Origin: CAYNEO01 sp964396245
GTDB taxonomy: Bacteria; Zixibacteria; MSB-5A5; GN15; FEB-12
Direction of reading: 5' to 3'
Assembly (NCBI GenBank): GCA_964396245.1
Contig: CAYNEO010000007.1
Span: 51,504-115,503, forward strand
DNA: 64,000 nucleotides
Notes under the pieces: model-generated
Told to the model about the DNA's origin: nothing
The model's database searches: none
The model's input: only the letters and a program-made list of their open reading frames with translations
Part shown: positions 17,234 to 26,225 of the stretch, one piece after another
How the letters are laid out: each line of letters begins with the position of its first letter
Position numbering within the stretch: the stretch's first letter is position 1
Translations under genes and position numbers: made by a program

Positions 17234-19192
17234 CTAACGGTCGCCCTGCGCGCCTCGATGATGACGTTTCCTGAACAGGTTTATTAGGCCACCGAGCAGC
17301 AGCATCTCCACCTGTCTCGGCGACATGTTGTGACAGACACGAAAGTTGTTTCCCCTCGTCGTGTTGGTCACGGTCAGTTCATCTCCGTCTTGTATGGCTC
17401 TTCTAACATCCGACATTGTGAGAACGTCTTCCTGCTGTATTCCGTCGTAGTCGGCCGGATCTACAAATTGCAACGGGAGGATGCCGAAATTGATCAGGTT
17501 CTGCCAGTGAATGCGGGCATAACCTTTGGCTATCACGGCCCGCACACCGAGATATCTGGGCGCAATCGCTGCATGCTCGCGGCTTGATCCCTGTCCGTAA
17601 TTCTCCCCACCTACAACCAAAGAACCGGAATCCTGATACTTCATCGCTCGATTATAATACTGCTCGTCAATCTGCCAGAACGTGAATTTGCTTATTTCCG
17701 GGATATTGCTGCGAAATGGAAGCACTCGTGATCCGGCCGGCATAATACTGTCGGTTGAAATATCGTCGCCAACCTTCAATAAAACGGGACCCTCGATGAC
17801 ATCTGCGAGTTCCTCAAATATAGGCATACTGGAAATGTTGGGGCCCTTTTCCAGCTTCACCTTGCTGCCGTCCTCCGGGGGCTTCACCAGCATCTCAGTG
17901 TTTATGATAAGCTGTTCCGGTTCTTTGAACTCCGGATACGGCATGTCAAGTGTGCGCGGATCAGTAATGACGCCGGTCAAAGCCGATGCCGCCGCCGTTT
18001 CCGGACTGCAAAGGTAAACCGAATCCTCTTTCGTCCCTGACCTACCCGGGAAATTCCTCGGGACAGTCCGCAGGCTTATCCGGCCCGAAGCCGGCGCCTG
18101 CCCCATGCCGATACAACCGTTGCACCCGGCCTGATGAATCCGTCCGCCGGCACGCAAAAGTTTCTGCAAAAGACCGCTCGCCATCAGGTTTTCTTCAATC
18201 TGGCGCGAGGTCGGATTGATATCAAAAGATACGCGCTCGTGCGTTTGCATTCCATCCACTATCAGCGCGGCAATGCCGAAATCTCGCAGGCCGGGGTTAG
18301 CCGATGAACCTACCATGGCCTGGTATATTTCTTTGCCGGCGTCTTCGCTGACCGGAACCACATTCCCGGGACTGGTCGGTCTGGCGATGAGCGGCTCGAG
18401 TGCACTCAGGTCGATTTCATCATGTTCGTCATAGTCTGCTCCCTGGTCGGCCAGTAATTCCACGAACTGCTCGCCCCGGCCCTGGCGTTTCATAAATTCC
18501 CGCACGGCTTCGTCGGCGGGAAAAACGGTCGTTGTCGCGCCAAGCTCCGCTCCCATGTTGGCGATAACATGGCGGTCCATCGCCGATAAATGCCTGAGAC
18601 CATCACCATAATATTCGACAATCCTGCCGACTCCTCCCGATACGCCGTGACGGCGAAGCATCTCGAGAATTACATCTTTCGCGCTTACCCAGTCGGGCAA
18701 TTCTCCTGAAAGACGAACCCCCATGATCTTTGGCATCTTGACATAGAACGGTTCTCCGGCCATTGCCTGCGCTACCTCCAACCCTCCCGCTCCCATAGCA
18801 AGCATGCCAAGAGAGCCCGCCGCGCAGGTGTGACTGTCGGAACCGAGAAGCGTTTTCCCCGGTATGCCGAAGCGTTCCATGTGAACCGGATGACTGACGC
18901 CGTTACCGGGCCGGCTGAACCAGATTCCGAATCGGTTGCAGGCACTTAGTAGAAAGAGATGGTCATCGGCGTTCTTGTAATCAGTCTGAAGGAGATTATG
19001 ATCGACATACTGAGCCGACAGCTCTGTCCTGACGCGGGGCAAATTCATTGCCTCCAGTTCAAGCATTACCATCGTGCCGGTAGCATCCTGCGTCAGTGTT
19101 TGATCTATCTTGAGACCGATTTCGGTGCCGGCTTTCATCTCGCCACTGACGAGATGGCTTGAGATTAGTTTTTCAGCAACATTCTGGCTCAT
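17234..19192 (-). CDS. Aconitate hydratase
   Basis: 652 residues, the short single-chain bacterial/archaeal aconitase form rather than the ~900-residue AcnA. The cluster ligands are visible: Cys in GSDSHTCAAG (about 123) and two Cys in QAGCNGCIGMG (about 357 and 360). The C-terminal swivel domain carries the substrate loop GENYGQGSSREHAA. It converts citrate to isocitrate in the TCA cycle using a [4Fe-4S] cluster. It lies 14 bases upstream of the ligD phosphoesterase gene on the same strand, so a four-gene transcript is likely. A weak AAAGG site precedes the ATG. Confidence 0.93.
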   Translation of the reverse strand: MSQNVAEKLISSHLVSGEMKAGTEIGLKIDQTLTQDATGTMVMLELEAMNLPRVRTELSAQYVDHNLLQTDYKNADDHLFLLSACNRFGIWFSRPGNGVSHPVHMERFGIPGKTLLGSDSHTCAAGSLGMLAMGAGGLEVAQAMAGEPFYVKMPKIMGVRLSGELPDWVSAKDVILEMLRRHGVSGGVGRIVEYYGDGLRHLSAMDRHVIANMGAELGATTTVFPADEAVREFMKRQGRGEQFVELLADQGADYDEHDEIDLSALEPLIARPTSPGNVVPVSEDAGKEIYQAMVGSSANPGLRDFGIAALIVDGMQTHERVSFDINPTSRQIEENLMASGLLQKLLRAGGRIHQAGCNGCIGMGQAPASGRISLRTVPRNFPGRSGTKEDSVYLCSPETAAASALTGVITDPRTLDMPYPEFKEPEQLIINTEMLVKPPEDGSKVKLEKGPNISSMPIFEELADVIEGPVLLKVGDDISTDSIMPAGSRVLPFRSNIPEISKFTFWQIDEQYYNRAMKYQDSGSLVVGGENYGQGSSREHAAIAPRYLGVRAVIAKGYARIHWQNLINFGILPLQFVDPADYDGIQQEDVLTMSDVRRAIQDGDELTVTNTTRGNNFRVCHNMSPRQVEMLLLGGLINLFRKRHHRGAQGDR

Positions 19193-19370
19193 ATATGGGG
19201 CTGCCTTTCGTCATAGATTCAGACACGCAACGAATTATCAGGCACGATGAAAACGGCTCGCCCGGAGCCCGACGCGGATGTATTGTCCTTTCTAAAACAA
19301 ATCAGGCGGGCCACAGTTTCAGCCCGTTGGCGGGGCCCGGGGCGTACTTCAACAGGATGGGAAATCTGCC

Positions 19371-20036
19371 TTATGCCTCGCCCTTTTCGATACCAAGTAT
19401 TTTCCTCGTCTTGTTCAGCAGTTCCTCGTTTTCTGCCAGGATGATCAATTGGTCCTCTTTCTCCAGTTTCAGGCCGGGCCTGGGAATCAGGGTTTCTTCC
19501 TGTCGGATGACCGCTACCAGAAGAGCTCCGTCAGGCAGCTGAAGATCAGAGATCTTTGAACCGGATTGCTGACCCGCCTCCAATTCCACCAACCGCATTC
19601 CGCCGTGGGTTAGAACCGAAAAGTCCACCCGCTCGGCGCCGTAGATAGATGAAAGCATCTCGGCCGCCGCAGAAATCGTGGGGGCTACGATCCGTTTAAC
19701 GCCGATAGCGTTACACGCCGAGCGCAGACCGACGCCGTTGAGCTTGACCACGATATTGTCGACCTCCATCCGGTGGCCGAGCATGGCTATAACGGTATTG
19801 ATAGCGTCGGTCCCGGTAGCGGCGACAAGCGCATCGGCCTCGGCCAGCTGTGCCTTCTTCAGGATATCGGGATCGGTTCCGTCGCCATGCAGAACGAGCG
19901 CATCAATCTTCTGGGACAGCTCATCGCACCGTTCTTTGTCCAGGTCTATGAGTACGAGTTCATTATTCTCATGGCTTGACAGCCGGTTGGCCAGTTCACC
20001 GCCTATACTGCCGACACCGACAATTACAACTCTCAT
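19371..20036 (-). CDS. trkA: Trk potassium uptake regulatory protein TrkA
   Basis: 221 residues. An RCK_N Rossmann domain (about 1-130) begins MRVVIVGVGSIGGELA and has the acidic LIDLD that binds NAD(H). An RCK_C (TrkA_C) domain follows (about 140-220). It gates the TrkH channel from the cytoplasm. The ATG at 20036 overlaps the trkH stop (ATGA), and its GGAGGA site is inside the trkH 3' end. A longer upstream frame exists only because it overlaps trkH. It has one RCK pair, half of E. coli TrkA, as in KtrA-like proteins, so it presumably oligomerises. Confidence 0.95.
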   Translation of the reverse strand: MRVVIVGVGSIGGELANRLSSHENNELVLIDLDKERCDELSQKIDALVLHGDGTDPDILKKAQLAEADALVAATGTDAINTVIAMLGHRMEVDNIVVKLNGVGLRSACNAIGVKRIVAPTISAAAEMLSSIYGAERVDFSVLTHGGMRLVELEAGQQSGSKISDLQLPDGALLVAVIRQEETLIPRPGLKLEKEDQLIILAENEELLNKTRKILGIEKGEA

Positions 20037-21466
20037 GCTTTCCTCCGTTTTGGTATCCAGACTCTTGCATAAAAGACAATTACAATCGGAAGGATTTCCA
20101 GTCGGCCTGCCCACATATCCACGATCAGCACACCTTTCAAGATTGCCGGCAGACTGCTGGCTGTCAGCCCGCTTGACAACCCGACCGTTCCTATTGCCGA
20201 TACAGACTCAAAAAGCGAATCGATGAGGTCGAAACCGTACAGCACGAAAGCCAGTGTTGATAACGCTGCCAGGATCATATACAGCCCGAGAATACTGAGT
20301 ACCTGCCTGAGGATAGTTTCAGTTATCGTGACCTGGCCGACCTTGATCGATATTTCGGACTCTTCAGGAAGCAGCGCCCTCACAACAACCCATTTTATCA
20401 CCTGCACAATCACAATCAACCGGAACAGCTTCAGCCCGCCCGCGGTGGACCCTGCCGATCCGCCGACAAACATCAGGAAAATGCTGATGAGGACAACTAT
20501 CTTGGGCCACTCATGATAGCCGACAACACTGAAGCCGGTGGTCGTTATCGCGGAGACGGACTGAAAGACGCCGGGGATGATTCTATCGCTACTCCATCCC
20601 CACGACGTCAGGAATATCAGCGCTGCGACAAATGCTATTACGGCCAGGTAGCGCAGCTGCAAATCCGCCAGAAATGCCTTTGCACTTTCCCGGCGCAAGA
20701 GGTAGTAAGCCGGGAAACCGATTGCCCCGGATATCATGAACAGAATTCGCAGGATATTGAATGGTATGGACATCTCGATGGACGCACCGGCCGGTTCGGG
20801 TGAAAAACCGCCTGTCGAGACGGTCGCCATAACGTAGAGTAACGAATTGAAAAGACCGGCCCCGGCAATGAGATAGGCGACATACCCGGCCAGTGTCAGG
20901 CTGCTGTATACCACCAGCACCACGCGGGCGGTCGCCTTCACGTCACCAACGAGATTCTGTTCGCCGTAGGCGGAAGTGTACAACCGGAATGCACTGCGGC
21001 CGGGCCCGAGCAAAATGACCAGCGAGAGCACGATTATCCCTGCGCCCCCTAACCACTGGCTAAACGCCCGGAAAAACAGGAGAGTCGCGGGCAAGCCCTC
21101 AACCGGAATGACCGTTAATCCGGTGGTGGTAAATCCTGACATCGATTCAAAGAAGCCGTCGAGGAAAGTCGCCGATGGAATAAACAGAACCGCACCGATA
21201 ACAGCGAACAAGAGGTACGCCAGCGCAGTAACCACAACTGCTTCTTTACCCGAAAGCGCCGGCTCCTTTCCCCTGGTAAGCAATTTCCCGATGACAAAAC
21301 AAATCACTCCGAGACCGCCCGCGATGATGCTGAGGATGAATTCTGTCGATATCAGCGAAACCAGCAACGGCGCGATCATGACGTAGGCCATCAACCTGAG
21401 CATCAGACCGAGATTGGCCAGAACCGACCTGTAGTTGACCGCTTGAATGAACGTAACAATGGGCAT
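20033..21466 (-). CDS. trkH: Trk potassium uptake channel TrkH
   Basis: 477 residues with four membrane-pore-membrane repeats. The selectivity-filter loops are readable as SGFTTTGLT, ATVSTGGFSP, SAITTTGFSV and SAIGTVGLSS, each with a central Gly expected to line the K+ filter. A GGSAGSTAGGLKLFR segment, typical of TrkH/KtrB, lies before repeat four. It imports K+ at the inner membrane with TrkA, whose gene overlaps its 3' end. A GTGAGG site lies close to the ATG. K+ uptake fits the osmotic-stress flavour of the window. Confidence 0.96.
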   Translation of the reverse strand: MPIVTFIQAVNYRSVLANLGLMLRLMAYVMIAPLLVSLISTEFILSIIAGGLGVICFVIGKLLTRGKEPALSGKEAVVVTALAYLLFAVIGAVLFIPSATFLDGFFESMSGFTTTGLTVIPVEGLPATLLFFRAFSQWLGGAGIIVLSLVILLGPGRSAFRLYTSAYGEQNLVGDVKATARVVLVVYSSLTLAGYVAYLIAGAGLFNSLLYVMATVSTGGFSPEPAGASIEMSIPFNILRILFMISGAIGFPAYYLLRRESAKAFLADLQLRYLAVIAFVAALIFLTSWGWSSDRIIPGVFQSVSAITTTGFSVVGYHEWPKIVVLISIFLMFVGGSAGSTAGGLKLFRLIVIVQVIKWVVVRALLPEESEISIKVGQVTITETILRQVLSILGLYMILAALSTLAFVLYGFDLIDSLFESVSAIGTVGLSSGLTASSLPAILKGVLIVDMWAGRLEILPIVIVFYARVWIPKRRKA

Positions 21467-21486
21467 GGTGCCTCACGTGTGGTTTT

Positions 21487-21624
21487 CTAGTCGGAAACCC
21501 CGAATTCTGTCTTTAGAGCCTCCCGGGACGCATGGTGCCCCCACATCCCCTGCACACCTCCGCCCGGTGGCGTCGACAATGAACACGGATACACGCCTTC
21601 GATAGGCGTTCTATAAGGGGACCG
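21487..21624 (-). pseudogene. C-terminal remnant of a phytoene-desaturase-like FAD oxidoreductase
   Basis: In one minus-strand frame the 45 codons before TAG (21487-21489) read SPYRTPIEGVYPC, STPPGGGVQGMWGHHASREA and so on. This is the signature end of CrtI/retinol-dehydrogenase-like flavoproteins, normally 'TPIxxLYLCGxGTHPGGGVxGxxGxNAAxxxL'. No flavin-binding N terminus or other part of such a gene is present: upstream lies the intact Rieske reductase, whose 3' end is about 28 bases away. So most of the gene has been deleted. The Cys/Gly/Pro core is well kept, suggesting a fairly recent loss or a recombination scar. Confidence 0.7.
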
Positions 21625-21652
21625 GTGGCTGAGCGACTCATACGACGTAGCA

Positions 21653-23236
21653 TTAACCGTTAAGAAATTTACTGAGGTCGAAAGATCCATCCTCGAGGGT
21701 TTTCGCGTCCGGCATTTTGGCAGTGCGAAACAGCTCCTCGATGATATCCATCTGTTGGTCTCGCCCGTGACCGCCGGCAGCCAGCACAGTGTTATCCTTA
21801 ACGTAATAGGCGATAAAATCCCTCTCTCCGATGTCGCCGTCTATCAAGATGTTGTCCCATTCCTTGGCGTGACCTACGTATCGAAAGTGCAGACCGGCCT
21901 GTGCCGTCCAGAAGAACGGGACGCTGCGATATTCCACGTGCTTACCGGCCATATTGTGCGCCGCGTAGCGGCCCTGCTGCTCGGCGGTTCGCCAGTGTTC
22001 GATACGATTCTCGGCCCCGGTGCGCCAGTCAGTGAAACGGGCAATATCACCGGCGGCGTAAATGTTGTCGGCTGCCTGCATATGTTCATCAACTTTGATA
22101 CTTCCGTCCGGGCCCAACTCCAATCCCTCGATGTATTCCGTAACCGGGACAACTCCGATGCCGACAATCACGAGATCCGCCTCGATCCGGTCCCCGCCCT
22201 CGAGAATCACGGCTTCAACCATGTCGGTTCCCTCGAATCTCTCGACCGAGACACCCAGACGGAATTTCACCCCCATTTCTTCATGAAGGCTGCGAAACAT
22301 ATCGCCGATATCCGGTCCGAAAACGTTCTCGAACGGAACCTTCTCCGGTGCCACGACAGTGACCTCAAGGTCATGTCGGCTCAGGCTGAACGCCGTTTCC
22401 ATGCCTATGAAGCTCGCTCCGACGACTACGACCTTTGACGCCGTTTCTGCGGCGGCGATAATGGCGTCGCAATCATCAAAGCTGCGCAGGGTGAAGATAT
22501 TCCCAAGACTCATGTTCGGGACATCCAGACGGCGGGGCTTGCCTCCCGTGGCGAGCAGAGCGCGGTCGAATTCCATCGTGTCGCCATCGTCAAATGCGAT
22601 CTTGCGACCGAAAACCTCCAGTTTCGTAACCCGTTTGGGCGTCATGAGCTCGATACCGTGATCTTCGTAGAATGAACGGGGACGAAGCGGCATCCATTCT
22701 TCCTCCGCCTCTCCCTGCAGATACTCCTTGCTCAGATTGGGCCGGTCATATGGTACACGGTCTTCGTACGAGATCATGACGATACGACCCTTAAAGCCGT
22801 CCTCTCGCAAAGTCTGTGCGGCGGCGTTACCGGCGGCGCCGGCGCCGACGATCACGAACGTGCGGTCATCGGTATCGGGTTCATGCGACACCATTTCCGC
22901 GCTTCGATTGTTCACCACCTCATCGGGCAGTGTCACCTTTACGCTGAATGCATCGACGTGTACCGGAAAGGACACAAGCCCGTCGAGCGCCGGCGGTTCA
23001 AGCAGATCACCGCTCGTAATATCAAAAGCCGCGTGATGCCACGGACACACAACGCGGTGATCATGAAGCACACCTTCCGATAAGGGAGCACCGTAGTGCG
23101 GACAATTGTGGGCGATTGCATAGAACTTCCCGTTCACTTTGCACAGCAGTATATCCTGCTCACCTACCGTTACTTTCTTCATATCGCCATCTTTGAGAAG
23201 ATCACTCTTGGCAACGACGACATCCCTGGTGCCCAT
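21653..23236 (-). CDS. Rieske-domain FAD-dependent oxidoreductase (AIFM3-like)
   Basis: 527 residues. An N-terminal Rieske [2Fe-2S] domain (about 1-105) has ligands in NCPHYGAPL and VVCPWHHAAFD. A pyridine-nucleotide-disulfide reductase follows: the FAD motif FVIVGAGAAGNAAA (about 127), the NAD motif VVVGASFIGMETA (about 270) and the second FAD contact IYAAGDIARF (about 395). A C-terminal reductase domain completes it. It should pass electrons from NAD(P)H through FAD to the cluster or an external acceptor. AAAGGAG precedes the ATG, 32 bases after the aldo/keto reductase gene, so the two are probably cotranscribed. The physiological acceptor is unknown. Confidence 0.93.
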   Translation of the reverse strand: MGTRDVVVAKSDLLKDGDMKKVTVGEQDILLCKVNGKFYAIAHNCPHYGAPLSEGVLHDHRVVCPWHHAAFDITSGDLLEPPALDGLVSFPVHVDAFSVKVTLPDEVVNNRSAEMVSHEPDTDDRTFVIVGAGAAGNAAAQTLREDGFKGRIVMISYEDRVPYDRPNLSKEYLQGEAEEEWMPLRPRSFYEDHGIELMTPKRVTKLEVFGRKIAFDDGDTMEFDRALLATGGKPRRLDVPNMSLGNIFTLRSFDDCDAIIAAAETASKVVVVGASFIGMETAFSLSRHDLEVTVVAPEKVPFENVFGPDIGDMFRSLHEEMGVKFRLGVSVERFEGTDMVEAVILEGGDRIEADLVIVGIGVVPVTEYIEGLELGPDGSIKVDEHMQAADNIYAAGDIARFTDWRTGAENRIEHWRTAEQQGRYAAHNMAGKHVEYRSVPFFWTAQAGLHFRYVGHAKEWDNILIDGDIGERDFIAYYVKDNTVLAAGGHGRDQQMDIIEELFRTAKMPDAKTLEDGSFDLSKFLNG

Positions 23237-23268
23237 ATATTCTCCTTTCGCTACTGTCTCATTTCAGT

Positions 23269-24264
23269 TCATTCTGCCTTGCGCATTGGCGGCGCCATGA
23301 ATTCCGGACCGACCGGATCTGATATGCTATCCTTGAGAATTGCGTCGATTTCATGCATGTCCTTCTCTGTCAGTTTCCATCCGAACACATCGTCAATCGG
23401 CTTCATCTGATCCGGTCTCCGTCCTCCCCACAGGGCGACCTCCACGCCCATGTCCAGTATCCAGCGAACGGCCAGGTCGATCACGTGCTTGTCATAATTC
23501 TGATGAGAGAACTTGTCCAAAAGATCGACTGCCTTGAGATACTGTTCGAAACGCGGTTCCTTGAATTTCGGATCTTCTTTCCGTAGATCGTCGCCTTCAA
23601 ACTTGCGGTCTTCAGACATCTTGCCTGATAAAAGGCCGCGGCAAAGCGCACCATAAGCCAACACCGCAATTTGATTCTTCCGGCAATATGGAAGCACGTC
23701 TTTTTCAATTCCCCGCTCAAAGAGGTTATAGGGAGGCTGGCAGAAATGCAATTTCGCTGCTTCCCTGAACTCCTCGAGCTGTTGTGGAGAAAAGTTGCTG
23801 ACGCCTATCGCCCGGATCTTGCCATCGTCGAACAGTTTCTGCATAGCCAGTGCCGTCTCCGATATCGGGACGAGCGGATCCGGCCAGTGAACCTGGTAAA
23901 TATCGATATAGTCTGTTTGCAGCCGCGTGAGTGAGTCGTCGATTTCTCTGGCAATCCGTTCCTTCGAGGCATTGCGGGCGACACCTCCCTCATCATTCCA
24001 CTCTATCCCAACCTTGGTTGCCAGCACTATCTTGTCCCGCTGTCCGTATTCCTTTAGCGCCTTTCCGACGATTTCTTCCGATCGGCCAAACCCGTACGCG
24101 GGGGCAGTATCAATCAACGTAATCCCCCTGTCGAGCGCCGTGTGAATCGTCTTAATCGACTCGGCCTCATCGGTGCCGCCCCACATCCAGCCTCCGATGG
24201 CCCAGGTACCCAGACCAACACGCGAGACATCCTTCTTGAGCACTTCTATGGGTATTGTCTCCAT
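23269..24264 (-). CDS. Aldo/keto reductase
   Basis: 331 residues with the (beta/alpha)8 AKR signatures. These are DTAPAYGFGRSEE (catalytic Asp and Tyr), LATKVG (Lys), IYQVHWPDP (His) and RAIGVSNFSPQQLEEF, and a C-terminal VALWGGRRPDQ NADP-binding stretch. It reduces aldehydes or ketones with NADPH. ATG 24264 is preferred because AGGAG sits 8 bases ahead; the GTG at 24270 is too close to that site. It is the probable first gene of a pair with the Rieske-FAD reductase downstream. Substrate unknown. Confidence 0.93.
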   Translation of the reverse strand: METIPIEVLKKDVSRVGLGTWAIGGWMWGGTDEAESIKTIHTALDRGITLIDTAPAYGFGRSEEIVGKALKEYGQRDKIVLATKVGIEWNDEGGVARNASKERIAREIDDSLTRLQTDYIDIYQVHWPDPLVPISETALAMQKLFDDGKIRAIGVSNFSPQQLEEFREAAKLHFCQPPYNLFERGIEKDVLPYCRKNQIAVLAYGALCRGLLSGKMSEDRKFEGDDLRKEDPKFKEPRFEQYLKAVDLLDKFSHQNYDKHVIDLAVRWILDMGVEVALWGGRRPDQMKPIDDVFGWKLTEKDMHEIDAILKDSISDPVGPEFMAPPMRKAE

Positions 24265-24461
24265 CCTCACATCTCCTGTAAACTGAACCTTCGCGGCTAT
24301 TGTATCAATGCTCCGGCTCTGCTGTTCTTCCCGGGTGTGGCGTGGGTCTATGAGTTGATATTTCTGAGTGGAATCAGTCCAGTCCGCCTACCGGCAAACC
24401 CAGCTTCCGCGCCGGCCTATAGCTCAAAGCGACTCAGGGTGCGTGTTGATTATTCGTGCAG

Positions 24462-24488
24462 GTCCTCTGTGTATTGTAACACAGGGAC
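24462..24488 (-). terminator. Hairpin directly after the DUF72 gene
   Basis: On the minus strand GTCCCTGTGT (24488-24479) pairs with ACACAGAGGAC (24472-24462). That is ten pairs with one bulged base and a 6-base loop, starting right after the TAA. No U-tract follows, so it may be a weak terminator or a 3' stabiliser. Confidence 0.5.
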
Positions 24489-25229
24489 TTAGTCGGGTGT
24501 TTCAAGCATCTCGACCATTCGCAGGGCGTCCTGCGCGGCGTATCCGGCCTGGTCATTATCGAAATAGCAGTACACCTCTTTTCCCTGGCGCGCCCAAGCA
24601 GCGAACGCCCCCATCCACCCCCCGAGGCGTCTTGGACCATAGCGCCCCTGGTAGGCCCCCTCCGGCCCGTGCAACCGTACGTAGACAAACGATGCTGTCA
24701 CCTCTTTGGGCGATTGCTGACCGGCGAGGTCATATATGCAAAAAGCGGCTTTGTGACGCGAAAGCAACTCATACACTTCGTTGGTCCACCAGCTTTCATC
24801 ACGAAATTCGAATGTATACTGGTTGGTGCCGGGAAGCGCCTCGAGAAAGCTCTCCAGCCGGTCGGGGTTACATTTCCAGTGCGGCGGCAACTGAAACAGT
24901 ATGGGCCCCGTCTTCTTGCCGAGGCCCCTCACATTAGCAAAAAACCGCTTCACGGGCTCTTCGGGGTCCTTGAGCTTCTTCATGTGGGTCATATACCGGC
25001 TCGCTTTTACTGCAAAAAAGAAGCCGTCGGGCGTACTGTCTCGCCATGATTCAAATGTCTTGACGGGAGGCAATTGATAAAATGAATTGTTTATCTCCAC
25101 CGTGTGGAAACGTTCTGCATAGAACCCCAGCCACTTGCTGCTCGGCAAATCGTTTGGATAGAACGGACCCTGCCAGTGATTGTAATTCCACCCCGACGTG
25201 CCGATATGTATTTTGCTCTTGCCTCGCAT
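24489..25229 (-). CDS. DUF72 family protein (YecE-like)
   Basis: 246 residues with the DUF72 TIM-barrel features: HIGTSGWNYNHW at the start, then FYAERFHTVEINNSFY, FAVKASRYMTHMKKL, GPILFQLPPHW, FEFRDESWW and a final VYCYFDNDQAGYAAQDA. The family is widespread, with no confirmed biochemical role. GGTGGAG lies before the ATG, 39 bases after the arginase-family stop, so it likely belongs to a sodC-arginase-DUF72 transcript. A hairpin follows the stop. Confidence 0.93.
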   Translation of the reverse strand: MRGKSKIHIGTSGWNYNHWQGPFYPNDLPSSKWLGFYAERFHTVEINNSFYQLPPVKTFESWRDSTPDGFFFAVKASRYMTHMKKLKDPEEPVKRFFANVRGLGKKTGPILFQLPPHWKCNPDRLESFLEALPGTNQYTFEFRDESWWTNEVYELLSRHKAAFCIYDLAGQQSPKEVTASFVYVRLHGPEGAYQGRYGPRRLGGWMGAFAAWARQGKEVYCYFDNDQAGYAAQDALRMVEMLETPD

Positions 25230-25268
25230 CAGACTCCACCGATCCGGGTGCCGTGGCCGCGGCGACCG

Positions 25269-26225
25269 TCAATCCACTACCGCCTGTAAAAAGTACCACA
25301 GGATCAACGCGGCCAGCTTGGCGGTTCTCTCGTCGAGATCGTGCTTCGGGTTCATCTCGGTAATTTCAATGATCCTTGTTCGGAGATCAGCGCCGGCGAT
25401 TCTCCCGATCAGGCAAATCTCTTCGGCCGTCAATCCCAGCGGCGACGACGCACTGACACCCGGCGCGTCCATTGACCGCACCGCATCGAGATCAAATCCC
25501 CAGAACAGTGCATCGCCATCGGTCTCGCCGAGGACCTGCTCCAGCAGTTGCTCTATTCCGTGCGCCCGCATCGCCTCCAGCGGATAGACATTCACGCCCA
25601 GACGATTGAGATACTCTTCGTATACCGGTGAATTAGCTCCCGGAATACTGGCCATTTCATAAAAATTCGTCGGGTCGAGTATTCTCTCGTCAAGCAACTG
25701 CCGGTACGGCGTCCCGCTGTGTCGCTGGTCGCCTTCACGCACATCGAAATGGCTGTCGATATTAAACGCCACCAGCTCTTTCGTGACTCGGGAAAGTGCA
25801 ACACAGTCGGGATACGATATGTCGTTGCCGCCGCCCAATACAATGGCGCGCTTGCCGTCTCTGAGAATCCGACTGACAACAGCCTCGTGCGTTGCATGCG
25901 TTTCCTCGAGCGACGGCCCCACCCGGACGTCACCGACGTCACAGAGATGGCCCGTCCGTAAACCCGCAGGCGATGCCAGACGGTAAAAAGCGCGCCGGAT
26001 TTCGCGAGGACCGGCTTCCGCCCCGGTTCGTCCTCGATTCCGTTTCACTCCCTCATCCTGCGGGCACCCGACCATGATCCATCGCGCATCGTGATAGGCG
26101 TCCTTCCCGACGGATACCGTTTCGCCGAGTCTCCGGTCGTTTGGGTCATGTCCCTCGAAGAGGAGATCTCCTTCGACCGGTGTGACAGACTCAAAAAGGA
26201 CGGAGATATCACCGATGGTAATCAT
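25269..26225 (-). CDS. Arginase/agmatinase/formimidoylglutamase family hydrolase
   Basis: 318 residues of the ureohydrolase fold. Metal ligands: GGGNDIS (Asn where arginase has His), FNIDSHFDVR (Asp, His, Asp), GFDLDAV (Asp, Asp), and the later EITEMNPKHD glutamate. Layout and segments such as NRGRTGAEAGPREIRRAF resemble formimidoylglutamase (HutG), but no other histidine-degradation gene is here, so the substrate is open. The Asn may alter one of the two manganese sites. The ATG overlaps the sodC TGA (ATGA), indicating coupling. Confidence 0.85.
   Translation of the reverse strand: MITIGDISVLFESVTPVEGDLLFEGHDPNDRRLGETVSVGKDAYHDARWIMVGCPQDEGVKRNRGRTGAEAGPREIRRAFYRLASPAGLRTGHLCDVGDVRVGPSLEETHATHEAVVSRILRDGKRAIVLGGGNDISYPDCVALSRVTKELVAFNIDSHFDVREGDQRHSGTPYRQLLDERILDPTNFYEMASIPGANSPVYEEYLNRLGVNVYPLEAMRAHGIEQLLEQVLGETDGDALFWGFDLDAVRSMDAPGVSASSPLGLTAEEICLIGRIAGADLRTRIIEITEMNPKHDLDERTAKLAALILWYFLQAVVD

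Noticed and set aside
21591..21609. ACGCCT/AGGCGT hairpin as a terminator of the Rieske gene
   Set aside because: It lies inside the phytoene-desaturase remnant's coding frame and has no T-run.
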